Both the position numbers and the translations under genes were made by a program. A stretch of 64,000 bases of DNA from JAOPZW01 sp963707695 (GTDB lineage Bacteria; Actinomycetota; Thermoleophilia; Solirubrobacterales; Solirubrobacteraceae): the NCBI GenBank assembly GCA_963707695.1, contig CAVPQY010000002.1, positions 62,001 to 126,000 of the forward strand, in the 5' to 3' direction. Positions 41,324 to 50,305 of this stretch are shown one piece after another. How positions within the stretch are numbered: the first letter of the stretch is position 1; each line of letters begins with the position of its first letter. The notes beneath the pieces were generated by a model. That model did not search any database. It saw only the letters and a list, made by a program, of their open reading frames with translations, and was not told the origin of the DNA.

Positions 41324-42346
41324 ATGCCCGCTCTCCCCTCAGCGCGTGGTCCGCTCTCCGACGGGCTCCTGGACCTCCTGCGCGACGCCCCGCCCGGGTC
41401 GCCCGGCGACCTCCCGCCGCTGCACGCGCTCCCCGACGACCCGCTGGCGGACGACGACCTCCAGCTCGCGCTGTACCTCTGCTACGAGCTGCACTACCGC
41501 GGGTTCGACGGGGTCGACGAGCGGTGGGAGTGGGACCCGGGCCTCCTGGGCTGGCGCGCCGGCCTGGAGGCGGCCTTCGAGGCGGCGCTGCATGCGGCCG
41601 TGCCGTCGCCGGCGGCGCCCGCCGACCCGGGCGCCATGGACCTCGCGCTGCGCGCGATCGCCGACGCCGACGACGGCCCGTCGCTGTCGCGCTTCGTGCA
41701 GGGCCGGGCGACCCTCGCGCAGGTCCGCGAGCTGCTCGTGCACCGCTCGGCCTACCAGCTCAAGGAGGCCGATCCGCACTCGTGGGCGATCCCCCGTCTG
41801 AGCGGCCCGCCCAAGGCCGCGCTCGTGGAGATCCAGGCCGACGAGTACGGCGGCGGCCGCCCGGACCGCGTCCACGCCGAGCTCTTCGCCGTCGCCATGG
41901 CCGAGCTCGGCCTCGACCGCGCCTACGGCGCGTACCTCGACCTGCTGCCCGGGGTGACCCTGGCCACGGTGAACCTGATGTCGCTGCTGGGGCTGCACCG
42001 GCGCCTGCGCGCCGCGATCGTCGGCCACCTCGCGCTCTTCGAGATGACGTCGGCGGTGCCGAACCGGCGCTACGGCAACGGCCTGCGGCGCCTCGGCGCG
42101 GGCCCGAGGGCGACGGACTTCTTCGACGAGCATGTCGAGGCCGACGCGGTCCACGAGGCCGTGGCGGCCGTCGACCTCGCGGGGGGCCTGGCGCGGCAAG
42201 AGCCCGAGCTCGCGGCCGACGTGCTCTGGGGCGCGAGCGCGCTGGTCACGCTCGAGGCGCGCTGGGCCGAGCACCTGCTGAGCGCCTGGGAAGCCGGCGC
42301 GACGTCGCTGCGCGCGCCGCTCGGGGCGGTCGCGGTCCCCGCCTGA
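41324..42346 (+). CDS. iron-containing redox enzyme, heme-oxygenase-like fold
   Basis: A 340-residue protein of the iron-containing redox enzyme family. Candidate metal ligands are in HRSAYQLKEADPHSW, EIQADEYGGGRPDRVHAELF and HLALFEMTSAVPNRRY, with a final EHVEADAVHE. This Glu/His set is that of heme-oxygenase-like di-iron oxidases. The reaction is unknown. The ATG at 41324 is chosen over an upstream in-frame codon at 41288 because TACCTC lies 9 nt before it. Converges on the CDGSH gene, a frequent neighbour of this family. Confidence 0.82.
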   Translation: MPALPSARGPLSDGLLDLLRDAPPGSPGDLPPLHALPDDPLADDDLQLALYLCYELHYRGFDGVDERWEWDPGLLGWRAGLEAAFEAALHAAVPSPAAPADPGAMDLALRAIADADDGPSLSRFVQGRATLAQVRELLVHRSAYQLKEADPHSWAIPRLSGPPKAALVEIQADEYGGGRPDRVHAELFAVAMAELGLDRAYGAYLDLLPGVTLATVNLMSLLGLHRRLRAAIVGHLALFEMTSAVPNRRYGNGLRRLGAGPRATDFFDEHVEADAVHEAVAAVDLAGGLARQEPELAADVLWGASALVTLEARWAEHLLSAWEAGATSLRAPLGAVAVPA

Positions 42347-42350
42347 GCGG

Positions 42351-42599
42351 CTAGCGGGCGGGCGGCGGGGACGACGGGTCGTCGCCGCGGCCCTCCGGCG
42401 CGCTCGGCGCCGTGAACCCGACGACCCGGTGGGTCCCGTCGCAGAAGGGGCGCAGCTGCGAGCGTCCGCAGCGGCACAGCGCGACGGTGCGACGCCCGAC
42501 GGCGACCTCCTCGCCGTCCTGCGTGCGCAGCGTGAAGGGGCCGCGGACCACCAGCGGCCCGTCGCGGTAGGGGGTGATGACCGTCGGCTCGTCGCTCAC
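42351..42599 (-). CDS. CDGSH iron-sulfur domain protein
   Basis: An 82-residue protein with the 2Fe-2S ligand set in LCRCGRSQLRPFCDGTH (Cys-x-Cys, Cys and His), the CDGSH motif of mitoNEET-like proteins. No membrane anchor. Probable electron or Fe-S carrier. Its GTG start abuts the stop of the GGDEF-EAL gene without a gap, so it is co-transcribed with it. It lies head-to-tail convergent with the iron-containing redox enzyme gene, a possible redox partner. Confidence 0.9.
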   Translation of the reverse strand: MSDEPTVITPYRDGPLVVRGPFTLRTQDGEEVAVGRRTVALCRCGRSQLRPFCDGTHRVVGFTAPSAPEGRGDDPSSPPPAR

Positions 42600-44558
42600 T
42601 CAAGCGTCGCTGCCCGCTGCGGGCACCGCGCATGCGTGGGCGGCGACCCAGCCGGCGACCTCGGCCTCCGGCAGCGGGCGGCTCAGGAAGAAGCCCTGGG
42701 CGACGTCGCAGTGCAGCTCGGTGAGGTCGCGGTACACCTCGACCGTCTCGACGCCCTCGGCGACGACCTCGAGGCCGAGGTGGCGCGCGAGGTCGATCGT
42801 CGAGCGGACGATCGCCGCGTCGCCCTCGTCGCGGTCCATGCCCATGACGAACGAGCGGTCGATCTTCACCTCGTCGAGGGGCAGGCGCTTGAGGTAGGAC
42901 AGCGAGGACTGCCCGGTGCCGAAGTCGTCGAGCGACAGCCGGACGCCGAGCGACCGCAGGGCGGCCAGGACCTCGGTCGCGCGGCGCGGGTCGGTCATGA
43001 CCGTGTGCTCGGAGATCTCGCACTCCAGGCGGGCCCCCGGCAGCCCGTGCTCGGCCAGCAGCGCGGCGACGGCCTCCGGCAGCGTCGCGTCCACGATGTT
43101 CGCCGCGGCGAGGTTCACGGCGACGGGCAGGTCGACGCCGTCGCGCGCCCAGGCGGCGCACTGCCGGATCGCCGTGCGCAGGACCCACCGCGTCAGGTCG
43201 GCCACGAGGCCGGTGCGCTCGGCCAGCGGCAGGAACTCGCCCGGGCCCAGGAGCCCACGCGTGGGGTGCTCCCAGCGCACGAGCGCCTCGACGCCGATCA
43301 CGCGGTCCTGGGCCAGCGAGACCTTGGGCTGGTAGTGCAGGACGAGCTGGTCGGTGTCGATGGCCGTGCGCAGCTCGGAGAGGAGGGCCAGGCGGCCGGG
43401 GGAGTAGGGATCGCGCTCGGCCGAGTAGCTCTCGATGGCCGCGCCCGACTCCTTGGCCTCGTACATCGCGACGTCGGCGCGGCGCAGGAGCGTCGTGATG
43501 TCGTGGCCGTCGTCGGGGCAGACGGCCACGCCGACGGAGGCCTCGAGCGAGACGGCGACGCCGCGCAGGGCGAAGGGCTCCTCCAGCGCGCGGTGCAGGC
43601 GGGTGGCGACCTCGGCCACGGCGCCGCGGTGGGGGACGTCGGGCAGGAGGATCGCGAACTCGTCGCCGCCGAGGCGGGCCAGGACGTCCTCGCCGCGCAG
43701 GGCGGAGCGCAGGCGCGCGGAGACGTCGATGAGCAGCTGGTCGCCGTGGTCGTGCCCGAGGGTGTCGTTGACCTCCTTGAAGCGGTCGAGGTCGATGAGC
43801 AGCAGCGCGGCGCGGCGACCCTGCTTGCGGGCGAGGGCCAGCGCGCGGGTGCCCTGCCGGCCGAGCTGCGAGCGGTTCGGGAGCCCGGTCAGGGCGTCGT
43901 GCAGCGCCTGGCGGCGCAGGCGGCGCGAGGCCAGGGCGACGATGCGCAGGAGGCTGGCGCAGAGGAGGGCGAGGCCGAGGCCCAGCGCGCCCACGACGAG
44001 CGTCGTGTCGCTCTTGATGGCGTCGGAGACCGGGGCGTAGGGCAGGTAGGCCTCGAACGCGCCCTCGACGGGGGCGTCGGGCCGCCGGCGCAGCGGCACG
44101 TAGACCTCGAGCAGCTTCTCGCCGTCCCCGACGTCCGTGCTGCCGTGCTCGATCTTGGAGTCGGTGGTGCCGCCGAGGGCGCGCAGCAGGCCGTCGTCGC
44201 GCTCGGGGGCGCGGTTGAGGCGCACCTGGCGGTCGTCGGACCAGACGGCCATGCCGTCGCCGGTGTAGAGGCGGGCGTGGACGAGGCCCGCGTCCTGGCG
44301 GGTGGCCTCCCCGAGGACGACGTCGAGCTCGCGGCGGCGGGCCGTGGCCATCGGGCCCTCGAGGTCGCCCGGCTTGAGCTGGGGCCAGACCCCGACGCGC
44401 GCCACGGCGGCGACGGTGCGCTCGGCGTCGCGCAGCGCCCGGTGCTGGATGCGTCCGTGCATCACGACGGCGAGCACGGCGCCGATGGCCACGACGAGGA
44501 TCCCGCTGAGGACCACGAAGCGGCCGAGGAACGTCAGTCGGGGGACGGGCGTGCCCAT
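42600..44558 (-). CDS. membrane GGDEF-EAL cyclic-di-GMP turnover protein
   Basis: A 652-residue signalling protein. Helices at about 8-30 and 185-205 flank an extracytoplasmic sensor; then a GGDEF domain with an intact ARLGGDEFAILL site and a C-terminal EAL domain with IGVEALVRWEHP, DDFGTGQSSL and KIDRSFV. Both catalytic motifs look complete, so it could make or degrade cyclic-di-GMP. Start ATG 44558 gives a normal membrane N-terminus; an upstream in-frame codon at 44621 adds only Gly/Arg-rich sequence. No PilZ effector is nearby. Confidence 0.9.
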   Translation of the reverse strand: MGTPVPRLTFLGRFVVLSGILVVAIGAVLAVVMHGRIQHRALRDAERTVAAVARVGVWPQLKPGDLEGPMATARRRELDVVLGEATRQDAGLVHARLYTGDGMAVWSDDRQVRLNRAPERDDGLLRALGGTTDSKIEHGSTDVGDGEKLLEVYVPLRRRPDAPVEGAFEAYLPYAPVSDAIKSDTTLVVGALGLGLALLCASLLRIVALASRRLRRQALHDALTGLPNRSQLGRQGTRALALARKQGRRAALLLIDLDRFKEVNDTLGHDHGDQLLIDVSARLRSALRGEDVLARLGGDEFAILLPDVPHRGAVAEVATRLHRALEEPFALRGVAVSLEASVGVAVCPDDGHDITTLLRRADVAMYEAKESGAAIESYSAERDPYSPGRLALLSELRTAIDTDQLVLHYQPKVSLAQDRVIGVEALVRWEHPTRGLLGPGEFLPLAERTGLVADLTRWVLRTAIRQCAAWARDGVDLPVAVNLAAANIVDATLPEAVAALLAEHGLPGARLECEISEHTVMTDPRRATEVLAALRSLGVRLSLDDFGTGQSSLSYLKRLPLDEVKIDRSFVMGMDRDEGDAAIVRSTIDLARHLGLEVVAEGVETVEVYRDLTELHCDVAQGFFLSRPLPEAEVAGWVAAHACAVPAAGSDA

Positions 44559-44680
44559 GCCTTGTCCGTGTCGGCAGCCGCGCCCGCGACCTTGAGCGCC
44601 CGCACGGCCGCTGCTCGACACTCGCGCCCGCCGCGTCGAATCGGCGTCCCTGCCGCCGGTCGGCGCGGTATGGCTCCACG

Positions 44681-45472
44681 ATGCTCCTCGACGGCCGCAG
44701 GATCCTCGTCACCGGTGTCCTCACCGAGAGCTCGATCGCCTTCACGGTCGCGCGCCGGGCCCAGGAGGAGGGCGCGGAGGTCCTGCTCACCGGCTTCGGC
44801 CGCGGGCTGCGGATCACCCAGCGCGTCGCGCGGCGGCTGCCCTCCGAGCCCGACGTGCTGGAGCTCGACGTCAACGACCCGGCCCAGCTCGAGGCGGTCG
44901 CGGCCGAGGTGCAGGGGCGCTGGGGGCGCCTCGACGGCGTGGTCCACGCGATCGCCTTCGTCCCCGCGGACGCGCTCGGGGGGAACTTCCTCACGGCGCC
45001 GGCCGACTCGGCCCTGGAGGGCTTCAGGACGAGCGCGTTCTCCTACAAGGCGCTGGCCGCCGCGCTGGCCGAGCCGCTGGCGCGCGGCGAGGGCGGCGGC
45101 TCGATCGTGGGCCTGGACTTCGACGCGTCGGTCGCCTGGCCCGTGTACGACTGGGCCGGCGTGGCCAAGGCCGCGCTGGAGTCCGTCAGCCGCTACGTCG
45201 CGCGTGACCTCGGGCCGCGTGGCGTGCGGTCGAACCTCGTGTCGGCCGGGCCGCTGCGGACCGTCGCCGCCGGCTCGATCGCCGGCTTCGACGCGCTGGC
45301 CGACCTGTGGCCGCTGCAGGCGCCACTGGGCTGGGACCTCGACGACCCCGGGCCGGTGGCCGACGCCGTGCTGTTCCTGCTGTCGCCGCTCGGCCGGGCG
45401 GTGACGGGCGAGATCCTCCACGTCGACGGCGGCTTCCACGCGGTGGGCGCGCCGCGCGCCTTGGCAGACTGA
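44681..45472 (+). CDS. fabI: enoyl-[acyl-carrier-protein] reductase, InhA type
   Basis: A 263-residue NADH-dependent enoyl-ACP reductase completing each round of FAS-II elongation. It follows mycobacterial InhA closely: VLTESSIAF near the N-terminus, catalytic Tyr156 and Lys163 in YDWAGVAKAALESVSRY, SNLVSAGPLRT and a GDIL-like HVDGGFH end. TATGGC ends 6 nt before the ATG. It is 4-8 kb from the fab cluster on the opposite strand. InhA is the isoniazid target in mycobacteria; drug response here is not predictable. Confidence 0.93.
   Translation: MLLDGRRILVTGVLTESSIAFTVARRAQEEGAEVLLTGFGRGLRITQRVARRLPSEPDVLELDVNDPAQLEAVAAEVQGRWGRLDGVVHAIAFVPADALGGNFLTAPADSALEGFRTSAFSYKALAAALAEPLARGEGGGSIVGLDFDASVAWPVYDWAGVAKAALESVSRYVARDLGPRGVRSNLVSAGPLRTVAAGSIAGFDALADLWPLQAPLGWDLDDPGPVADAVLFLLSPLGRAVTGEILHVDGGFHAVGAPRALAD
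45465..45470 (+). promoter_or_regulatory. -10-like element of the CPA1 antiporter gene
   Basis: CAGACT ends 6 nt before the GTG at 45477 and overlaps the fabI stop TGA (45470-45472). Confidence 0.35.
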
Positions 45473-45476
45473 CCGG

Positions 45477-46679
45477 GTGAGCTTCGCGACCGCCAGCATC
45501 GTCCTGGGGGCGCTGCTGGTCGTCGGGGCCCTGCTCTCCGGGCTGGCCGGGCGCAGCTTCCTCTCGCTGACCGCGCTCTTCGTCGTCGCCGGCTTCCTCC
45601 TCGGCGACGGAGGGCTGGAGGTCGTCCACGTCGACGCCGAGGGCACCTTCGTCGAGGACCTCGCCGTGTGCGCGCTGATCCTCATCCTCTTCCGCGACGG
45701 GCTCGAGGTGGAGGGCGAGATGCTGCAGCGCGAGTGGCACCTCCCGCTGCGCAAGCTCGTGCTGGGCATGCCGATCACGGCGGCGATCGTGGCCGTGGCC
45801 GGCGCGGCGGTCACCGACCTCTCCTGGACGGAGTGCTTCCTGCTCGGCGCGCTGCTGTCGCCCACCGACCCGGTGCTCTCGTCGGCGGTGGTGACGAACC
45901 CCCGGGTGCCGAGGCTCGTGCGCCACTCGCTGAACCTCGAGTCCGGGCTCAACGACGGCCTGGCGCTCCCGCCCGTGCTCGCGCTCACGGCGGCGCTCGG
46001 GGCCGACAAGGACTTCGTGTGGTGGACGTTCGTCCTGCAGGACGTCACGCTCGGCGTCGCCTTCGGGGTGGCCGCCGGGCTGCTCGCCTCGGTCCTCGTC
46101 CCGCGCGACACCCTGGAGCGTTCGATCCCGGCCCACCAGCGCGCGCTCTACGCCCTGGGCGTCGCCTTCGCGACCTACGGGCTGACCGTGGCGCCGCCCC
46201 ACGGCAACGGGATCATCGCCGTGTTCGTCTGCGCGATCACGCTCGGCATCCGGCGCCCGGACATCCGCCTCTACTTCGAGCAGCGCTCGGAGGAGCTCAT
46301 CGAGATCGTCAAGCTCGGGATCTTCGTCGTGTTCGGCTCGCTGCTGACGCTCGGCGGCCTGTTCCACGACGGCCTCGCGGCGGTCGCGATCGTCGTCGTG
46401 ACCCTGCTCGTCGCCCGGCCCGTCGCGATCTGGACCGCCCTGGCCGGGACGGGCACGCCCGCGCCCGTGACGGCCTTCATGGCCTGGTTCGGCCCCAAGG
46501 GGGTGGCCACGATGACCTTCTCGCTCCTGGTCCTGGCCTCGGGCATCGACGCGGGCGAGCGGCTGTTCGACCTCGCCGCGCTCGTCGTCGTCTGCTCGGT
46601 CGTGGCCCACGGGCTGACCGACCACGCCGGCGTGGCCTGGATCGAGCGGCGCGTGCGCGAGCAGCCGCCCGAGGCGTAG
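45477..46679 (+). CDS. cation/proton antiporter, CPA1 family
   Basis: A 400-residue membrane protein with about 12 helices. The core exchange motifs LLSPTDPVLSSAVV and LESGLNDGLA carry the Asp pair (one in each) used for Na+(K+)/H+ exchange, and FGPKGVATMTFSL is also conserved. There is no long C-terminal regulatory domain. Probable role in pH or ion homeostasis. GTG start 4 nt after the fabI stop, so it may also be read from the fabI promoter. Confidence 0.88.
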   Translation: MSFATASIVLGALLVVGALLSGLAGRSFLSLTALFVVAGFLLGDGGLEVVHVDAEGTFVEDLAVCALILILFRDGLEVEGEMLQREWHLPLRKLVLGMPITAAIVAVAGAAVTDLSWTECFLLGALLSPTDPVLSSAVVTNPRVPRLVRHSLNLESGLNDGLALPPVLALTAALGADKDFVWWTFVLQDVTLGVAFGVAAGLLASVLVPRDTLERSIPAHQRALYALGVAFATYGLTVAPPHGNGIIAVFVCAITLGIRRPDIRLYFEQRSEELIEIVKLGIFVVFGSLLTLGGLFHDGLAAVAIVVVTLLVARPVAIWTALAGTGTPAPVTAFMAWFGPKGVATMTFSLLVLASGIDAGERLFDLAALVVVCSVVAHGLTDHAGVAWIERRVREQPPEA

Positions 46680-46680
46680 C

Positions 46681-46696
46681 CCGGCTCAGGAGCCGG
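46681..46696. terminator. bidirectional hairpin between antiporter and TetR genes
   Basis: CCGGCTC-AG-GAGCCGG, a 7-bp perfect stem starting 2 nt after the antiporter stop and overlapping the stop of the convergent TetR gene. Suited to terminate both transcripts. Confidence 0.5.
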
Positions 46697-47336
46697 CGGC
46701 GACCGACGCCGCGGTGTCCCCGGGGCGGGAGTACACGGCGCGCCACCACAGCTCGGCCAGCACGCGGATCGACTCGCTGGCGTCGCCGTCGCGCAGCACG
46801 AGCTCGCGCACGACGTGGCTCTCGACCATCGCCAGCAGCGCCTGGGCGCAGATCCGCGGCGAGATGTCGGCGGGCGCGATGCCCCGCAGCTGGTCGCGCT
46901 CGATGCGGTCCTGCGCGCCGTGGACGAAGCGGTGGATGTAGCCCGCCCACTCCTCGGGGAGGTGCTCGCCGCGGGCCCCGGCCAGGCTCGCGGCCAGCAG
47001 CAGGATGCGCGCCTCGCGGTTGACCACGGCCACGACGCGCGCGAGCGCGACGTAGAGCTCGCGGCGCGGCTCGCCGGTGCCGTCGAGGTACGGGGAGGCG
47101 GCGAGGTACATCTCGCTGAACGCGCGCTGGATGAGGCGGTCGACGACGGCGCGCTTGTTGGGGAAGTAGAAGTAGACCGCCGTGCGCGAGACGAAGGCGC
47201 GCTTGGCGATGGCGTCCATCGTCAGCCCCTCGTAGCCGCGCTCGGCCAGCGCCTCGTGCGCGGCGTCGAGGATCGCCTCCTCGGTCGCGTTGCGCGTCTG
47301 GACGGCCTTGCGGGCCGCCGCCGCGGCGGGCGTCAT
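46686..47336 (-). CDS. TetR-family regulator at the end of the fatty acid synthesis operon
   Basis: A 216-residue TetR protein with DNA-binding head at about 18-65 (RAFVSRTAVYFYFPNKRAVVD). Its ATG overlaps the stop of the carboxyltransferase gene by 4 nt (ATGA), placing it as the last gene of the fabD-fabH-fabG-acpP-fabF-accD unit. TetR proteins sense acyl-CoA in several lipid regulons (for example FasR), so control of this operon is a reasonable inference, unproven. Confidence 0.85.
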   Translation of the reverse strand: MTPAAAAARKAVQTRNATEEAILDAAHEALAERGYEGLTMDAIAKRAFVSRTAVYFYFPNKRAVVDRLIQRAFSEMYLAASPYLDGTGEPRRELYVALARVVAVVNREARILLLAASLAGARGEHLPEEWAGYIHRFVHGAQDRIERDQLRGIAPADISPRICAQALLAMVESHVVRELVLRDGDASESIRVLAELWWRAVYSRPGDTAASVAAGS

Positions 47337-48724
47337 CGCCCGGCCTCCAGCGCGAAGGCCAGCCGCTCGCGGGTCTCGTCCGGGGCGATGACCTCGTCGA
47401 CGAAGCCGCCCGCGGCGGCGGCCGCGACGGGCAGGTGCTCGGCCGCGTAGGCGTCGGCGAGCGCGTCGGCGTCCGCGCCCGCGGCGAGGTCCCGGCGGTG
47501 GACGACCTCGACGGCCTGGCGCGCGCCCATGACGCCGATCTTCGCATCCGGCCAGGCCAGTGTCAGGTCGGCGCCGAGATCGCGGCTGTTCATGACGATG
47601 TGGGCTCCCCCGTAGGCCTGGCGCAGCGTCACCGTGACCCGGCGGGTCGTGGCGGTCGCGAAGGCCCGCAGGAGGCCCGCGCCATGGCGGATGACCCCGG
47701 CCTGCTCCTGCGCGAGCCCGGGCAGGAAGCCCGGGGTGTCGACGAGGACGACGAGCGGGATCCCGTAGCGGTCGCAGAGCCCGACGAACCAGGCGCCCTT
47801 CTGCGACGCGTCGGCGTCCAGGCAGCCGCCGAGGTGGCGCGGCTGGTTCGCGACGATGCCGACCGGCGCGCCTTCGACGCGGGCCAGGCCGACGACGAGG
47901 TTGCGCGCCCAGCGCGGCGCCAGCTCGAGCAGCGCGCCGCCGTCGACGAGCCGCGCGGCGAGGTCGCGCACGTCGTAGACCTGGCCCGGCCCCCGCTCCT
48001 CGGGCGCCCGCCGCTCGGGCAGGACCGCGCCCGGGTCGCCGGGCGCCGGGTCGCGGGGGGCGAAGAGCGGCAGCGGCCCGCCCGCGTGGGCGGGGAGGTG
48101 CGCGAGCGTCGTGCGGACGAGCTCGGCCGCCTGCACGTCGCCGTCGGCGGTCAGGTGCGCGACGCCGTTGCGGCCCTGCACGCGCACGCCGCCGAGGGCG
48201 TCGGCGCTGATCTCCTCGCGCGTCACCTTGGCCACCACCGACGGGCCCGTGAGGAACATCCGGGCGCCCGCGCCGGCCATGACCGTCACGTCGCCGAGGG
48301 CGGGGGAGTAGGCGGCGCCCCCCGCGCAGGGGCCGCTGACGACGCTGACCTGGGGCACGCGCGCGAGCGACTGGGCGCGGAAGACGTCGGAGTAGGCGTG
48401 GAGCGCCGCGGCGCCCTCCTGCAGCCGCGCGCCGCCGGAGTGCGGGAAGCCGACGACCGGCACGCCGAGGCCGTCGGCGCGGCGGACCGTGGCCGCGATC
48501 GTCTCGCCGCCGCGCGCCCCGAGCGAGCCGCCCTTGTGCCCGCCGTCCTGGGCCCAGGCGCACACCACGCGGCCGTGCACGCGCCCGCTGCCGGCCAGCA
48601 CGCCGTCCCCCACCGCGCTGCGCACGGGCCGGTAGGTGCCGGGGTCGAAGAGCAGCTCGAGCCGCGCGCGGGCCGCGAGCGCGCCCGGGCCGCCCTGGCG
48701 GGCGATGTCGAAGACCGCGCTCAA
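47333..48724 (-). CDS. acyl-CoA carboxylase carboxyltransferase (beta) subunit, AccD6-like
   Basis: A 463-residue crotonase-fold carboxyltransferase. The N-half has DGGHKGGSLGARGGETIA and FPHSGGARLQEG; the C-half has VDTPGFLPGLAQEQAGVIRH and RQAYGGAHIVMNS, the biotin and acyl-CoA sites. It would make malonyl-CoA (or methylmalonyl-CoA) from biotin-bound carbon dioxide. Clustering with FAS-II genes parallels mycobacterial accD6, which supplies malonyl-CoA. No biotin carboxylase gene is in the window. TTG start, 4 nt after the fabF stop. Confidence 0.87.
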   Translation of the reverse strand: MSAVFDIARQGGPGALAARARLELLFDPGTYRPVRSAVGDGVLAGSGRVHGRVVCAWAQDGGHKGGSLGARGGETIAATVRRADGLGVPVVGFPHSGGARLQEGAAALHAYSDVFRAQSLARVPQVSVVSGPCAGGAAYSPALGDVTVMAGAGARMFLTGPSVVAKVTREEISADALGGVRVQGRNGVAHLTADGDVQAAELVRTTLAHLPAHAGGPLPLFAPRDPAPGDPGAVLPERRAPEERGPGQVYDVRDLAARLVDGGALLELAPRWARNLVVGLARVEGAPVGIVANQPRHLGGCLDADASQKGAWFVGLCDRYGIPLVVLVDTPGFLPGLAQEQAGVIRHGAGLLRAFATATTRRVTVTLRQAYGGAHIVMNSRDLGADLTLAWPDAKIGVMGARQAVEVVHRRDLAAGADADALADAYAAEHLPVAAAAAGGFVDEVIAPDETRERLAFALEAGR

Positions 48725-48728
48725 GGCG

Positions 48729-49964
48729 TCACGCCTTCGCCACCGCCAGGCACGCGTTCTGGCCGCCGAAGCCGAACGAGTTGGAGATCGCGAGCTCCAG
48801 GTCGGGCGCCTCGCGCGGCCCGTCCGGCACGTAGTCGAGGTCGCAGTCGGGGTCCGGCTCGGCGTAGTTCAGCGTCGGCGGGAGGATCCCGCGGCGCACG
48901 GCCTCGACGAGCACGACGGCCTCGACCGCCCCGGCGGCGCCGAGGAGGTGCCCCAGGGACGACTTCGTGGAGGACACCGGCGGCGGCGTGCTCGACCCGT
49001 TGAAGACGGACCTGAGCGCCTTGGTCTCGATGGCGTCGTTGTACGGCGTCGAGGTGCCGTGCGCGTTGACGTAGCCGACGTCGGCGGGCACGGCCCCGGC
49101 GTCGGCGAGCGTCGCCCGCATGGCCTGGATCGCACCGCGGCCGTCCGCGTCGGGCTGCGTGATGTGGAAGGCGTCGTTCGACGCGCCGTAGCCCGCGACG
49201 CGCGCGAGCACGCGCGCGCCGCGCGCCCGCGCGTGGTCGGCCCGCTCGAGGACGAGCACGCCCGCCCCCTCGCCCATGACGAACCCGTCGCGGCGGGCGT
49301 CGAAGGGCCGCGAGACGCCCTCGCGCGAGAGCGCGCCCATGCGCTTGAAGGCGGCCAGGGCGACCGTGGTCAGGGCCGCCTCGGTGCCGCCCGCGACGAC
49401 GACGTCGACGTCGCCCCGCGCGATCATGCGCACGGCCTCGCCGATCGCGTGGCCGCCCGTGGCGCAGGCGGAGGCCAGGCTGAAGCCGGGCCCGTGCGCG
49501 CCCAGGCGCATGGCCACGACGCCGGCGGGCGCGTTGGACATGATCATCGGGACGAAGAGCGGCGACACCGCGCGCTCGCCGCCCTCCAGGTAGGCCTGGA
49601 CGTTGTCCTGCAGCGTCTGCAGGCCGCCGATGCCGGTGCCGATCAGGACGCCCAGGCGCTCGGGCTCGATCCCGCTGTCGGCCAGCCCCGCCTCGGCCGC
49701 CGCCTGCTCGGCGGCGACCACGGCGAAGTGCGTCACGCGGTCCGCGCGTCGCGCCTCCTTCGCCGTCATGGCCACCTCGGGGTCGAACTCGGTGCACGCC
49801 CCGACGCCGTCCTCGATCCCGGAGCGCCGCTGCAGGAGGGCGTCGAAGAACGCGTCGGCGCCCTCGCCGACCGAGCTGACGACCCCGCGGCCCGTGACGA
49901 CGACGTCCGGGGCGGCGCCGCCGGCGGAGGGGCCCCCTGCGGGCTGCACCGCTGGGCTCGTCAC
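48729..49964 (-). CDS. fabF: beta-ketoacyl-ACP synthase II
   Basis: A 411-residue condensing enzyme that extends acyl-ACP with malonyl-ACP in FAS-II. The Cys-His-His triad is complete: Cys167 in SACATG, His302 in NAHGTSTP and His339 in SSLGHLLGAAG. The GTG start at 49964 adds a 19-residue Pro/Gly/Ala tail ahead of DVVVTGRGVVSSVG. It is downstream of acpP with a 29-nt gap that holds a GTGGG-AGGA-CCCAC stem-loop. Homologous to mycobacterial KasA/KasB. Confidence 0.94.
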   Translation of the reverse strand: MTSPAVQPAGGPSAGGAAPDVVVTGRGVVSSVGEGADAFFDALLQRRSGIEDGVGACTEFDPEVAMTAKEARRADRVTHFAVVAAEQAAAEAGLADSGIEPERLGVLIGTGIGGLQTLQDNVQAYLEGGERAVSPLFVPMIMSNAPAGVVAMRLGAHGPGFSLASACATGGHAIGEAVRMIARGDVDVVVAGGTEAALTTVALAAFKRMGALSREGVSRPFDARRDGFVMGEGAGVLVLERADHARARGARVLARVAGYGASNDAFHITQPDADGRGAIQAMRATLADAGAVPADVGYVNAHGTSTPYNDAIETKALRSVFNGSSTPPPVSSTKSSLGHLLGAAGAVEAVVLVEAVRRGILPPTLNYAEPDPDCDLDYVPDGPREAPDLELAISNSFGFGGQNACLAVAKA

Positions 49965-49993
49965 GTCGTTGTGGGAGGACCCACCGTGGGGTC

Positions 49994-50269
49994 TCACGCC
50001 GTCGCGCCCGCCTTCTCGCCCACGAGCTCGCGCACGAGGGCCACGGCGTCGCCCACGCTCTCGATGCCCTTCAGGCGGGCGTCGGCGATGCGGACCTCGT
50101 AGCGGTCCTCGAGCGCCTTGACCACCTCGACGAGGTCGAGCGAGTCGACGTCGAGGTCGCCCCAGGTCGAGGCCACGGTCGCGTCCTCGGCGCCGGGGAC
50201 CTTGATCGCCGTCAGCTCGGCGCGGATGGCCTCCAGGACGTCCTGCTCGGTGGGGATGGTCTGGCTCAT
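49994..50269 (-). CDS. acpP: acyl carrier protein
   Basis: A 91-residue acidic four-helix carrier. The phosphopantetheine site is LDVDSLDLVEVV with Ser43. It carries the growing acyl chain for the FabD/H/G/F enzymes encoded around it. The N-terminus (MSQTIPTEQDVLEAIRAEL) is normal. Secure assignment from sequence and context. Confidence 0.95.
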   Translation of the reverse strand: MSQTIPTEQDVLEAIRAELTAIKVPGAEDATVASTWGDLDVDSLDLVEVVKALEDRYEVRIADARLKGIESVGDAVALVRELVGEKAGATA

Positions 50270-50305
50270 GGGTGGGTGGTTCCTCTCGGTGGTGGGTGGG
50301 GGACG

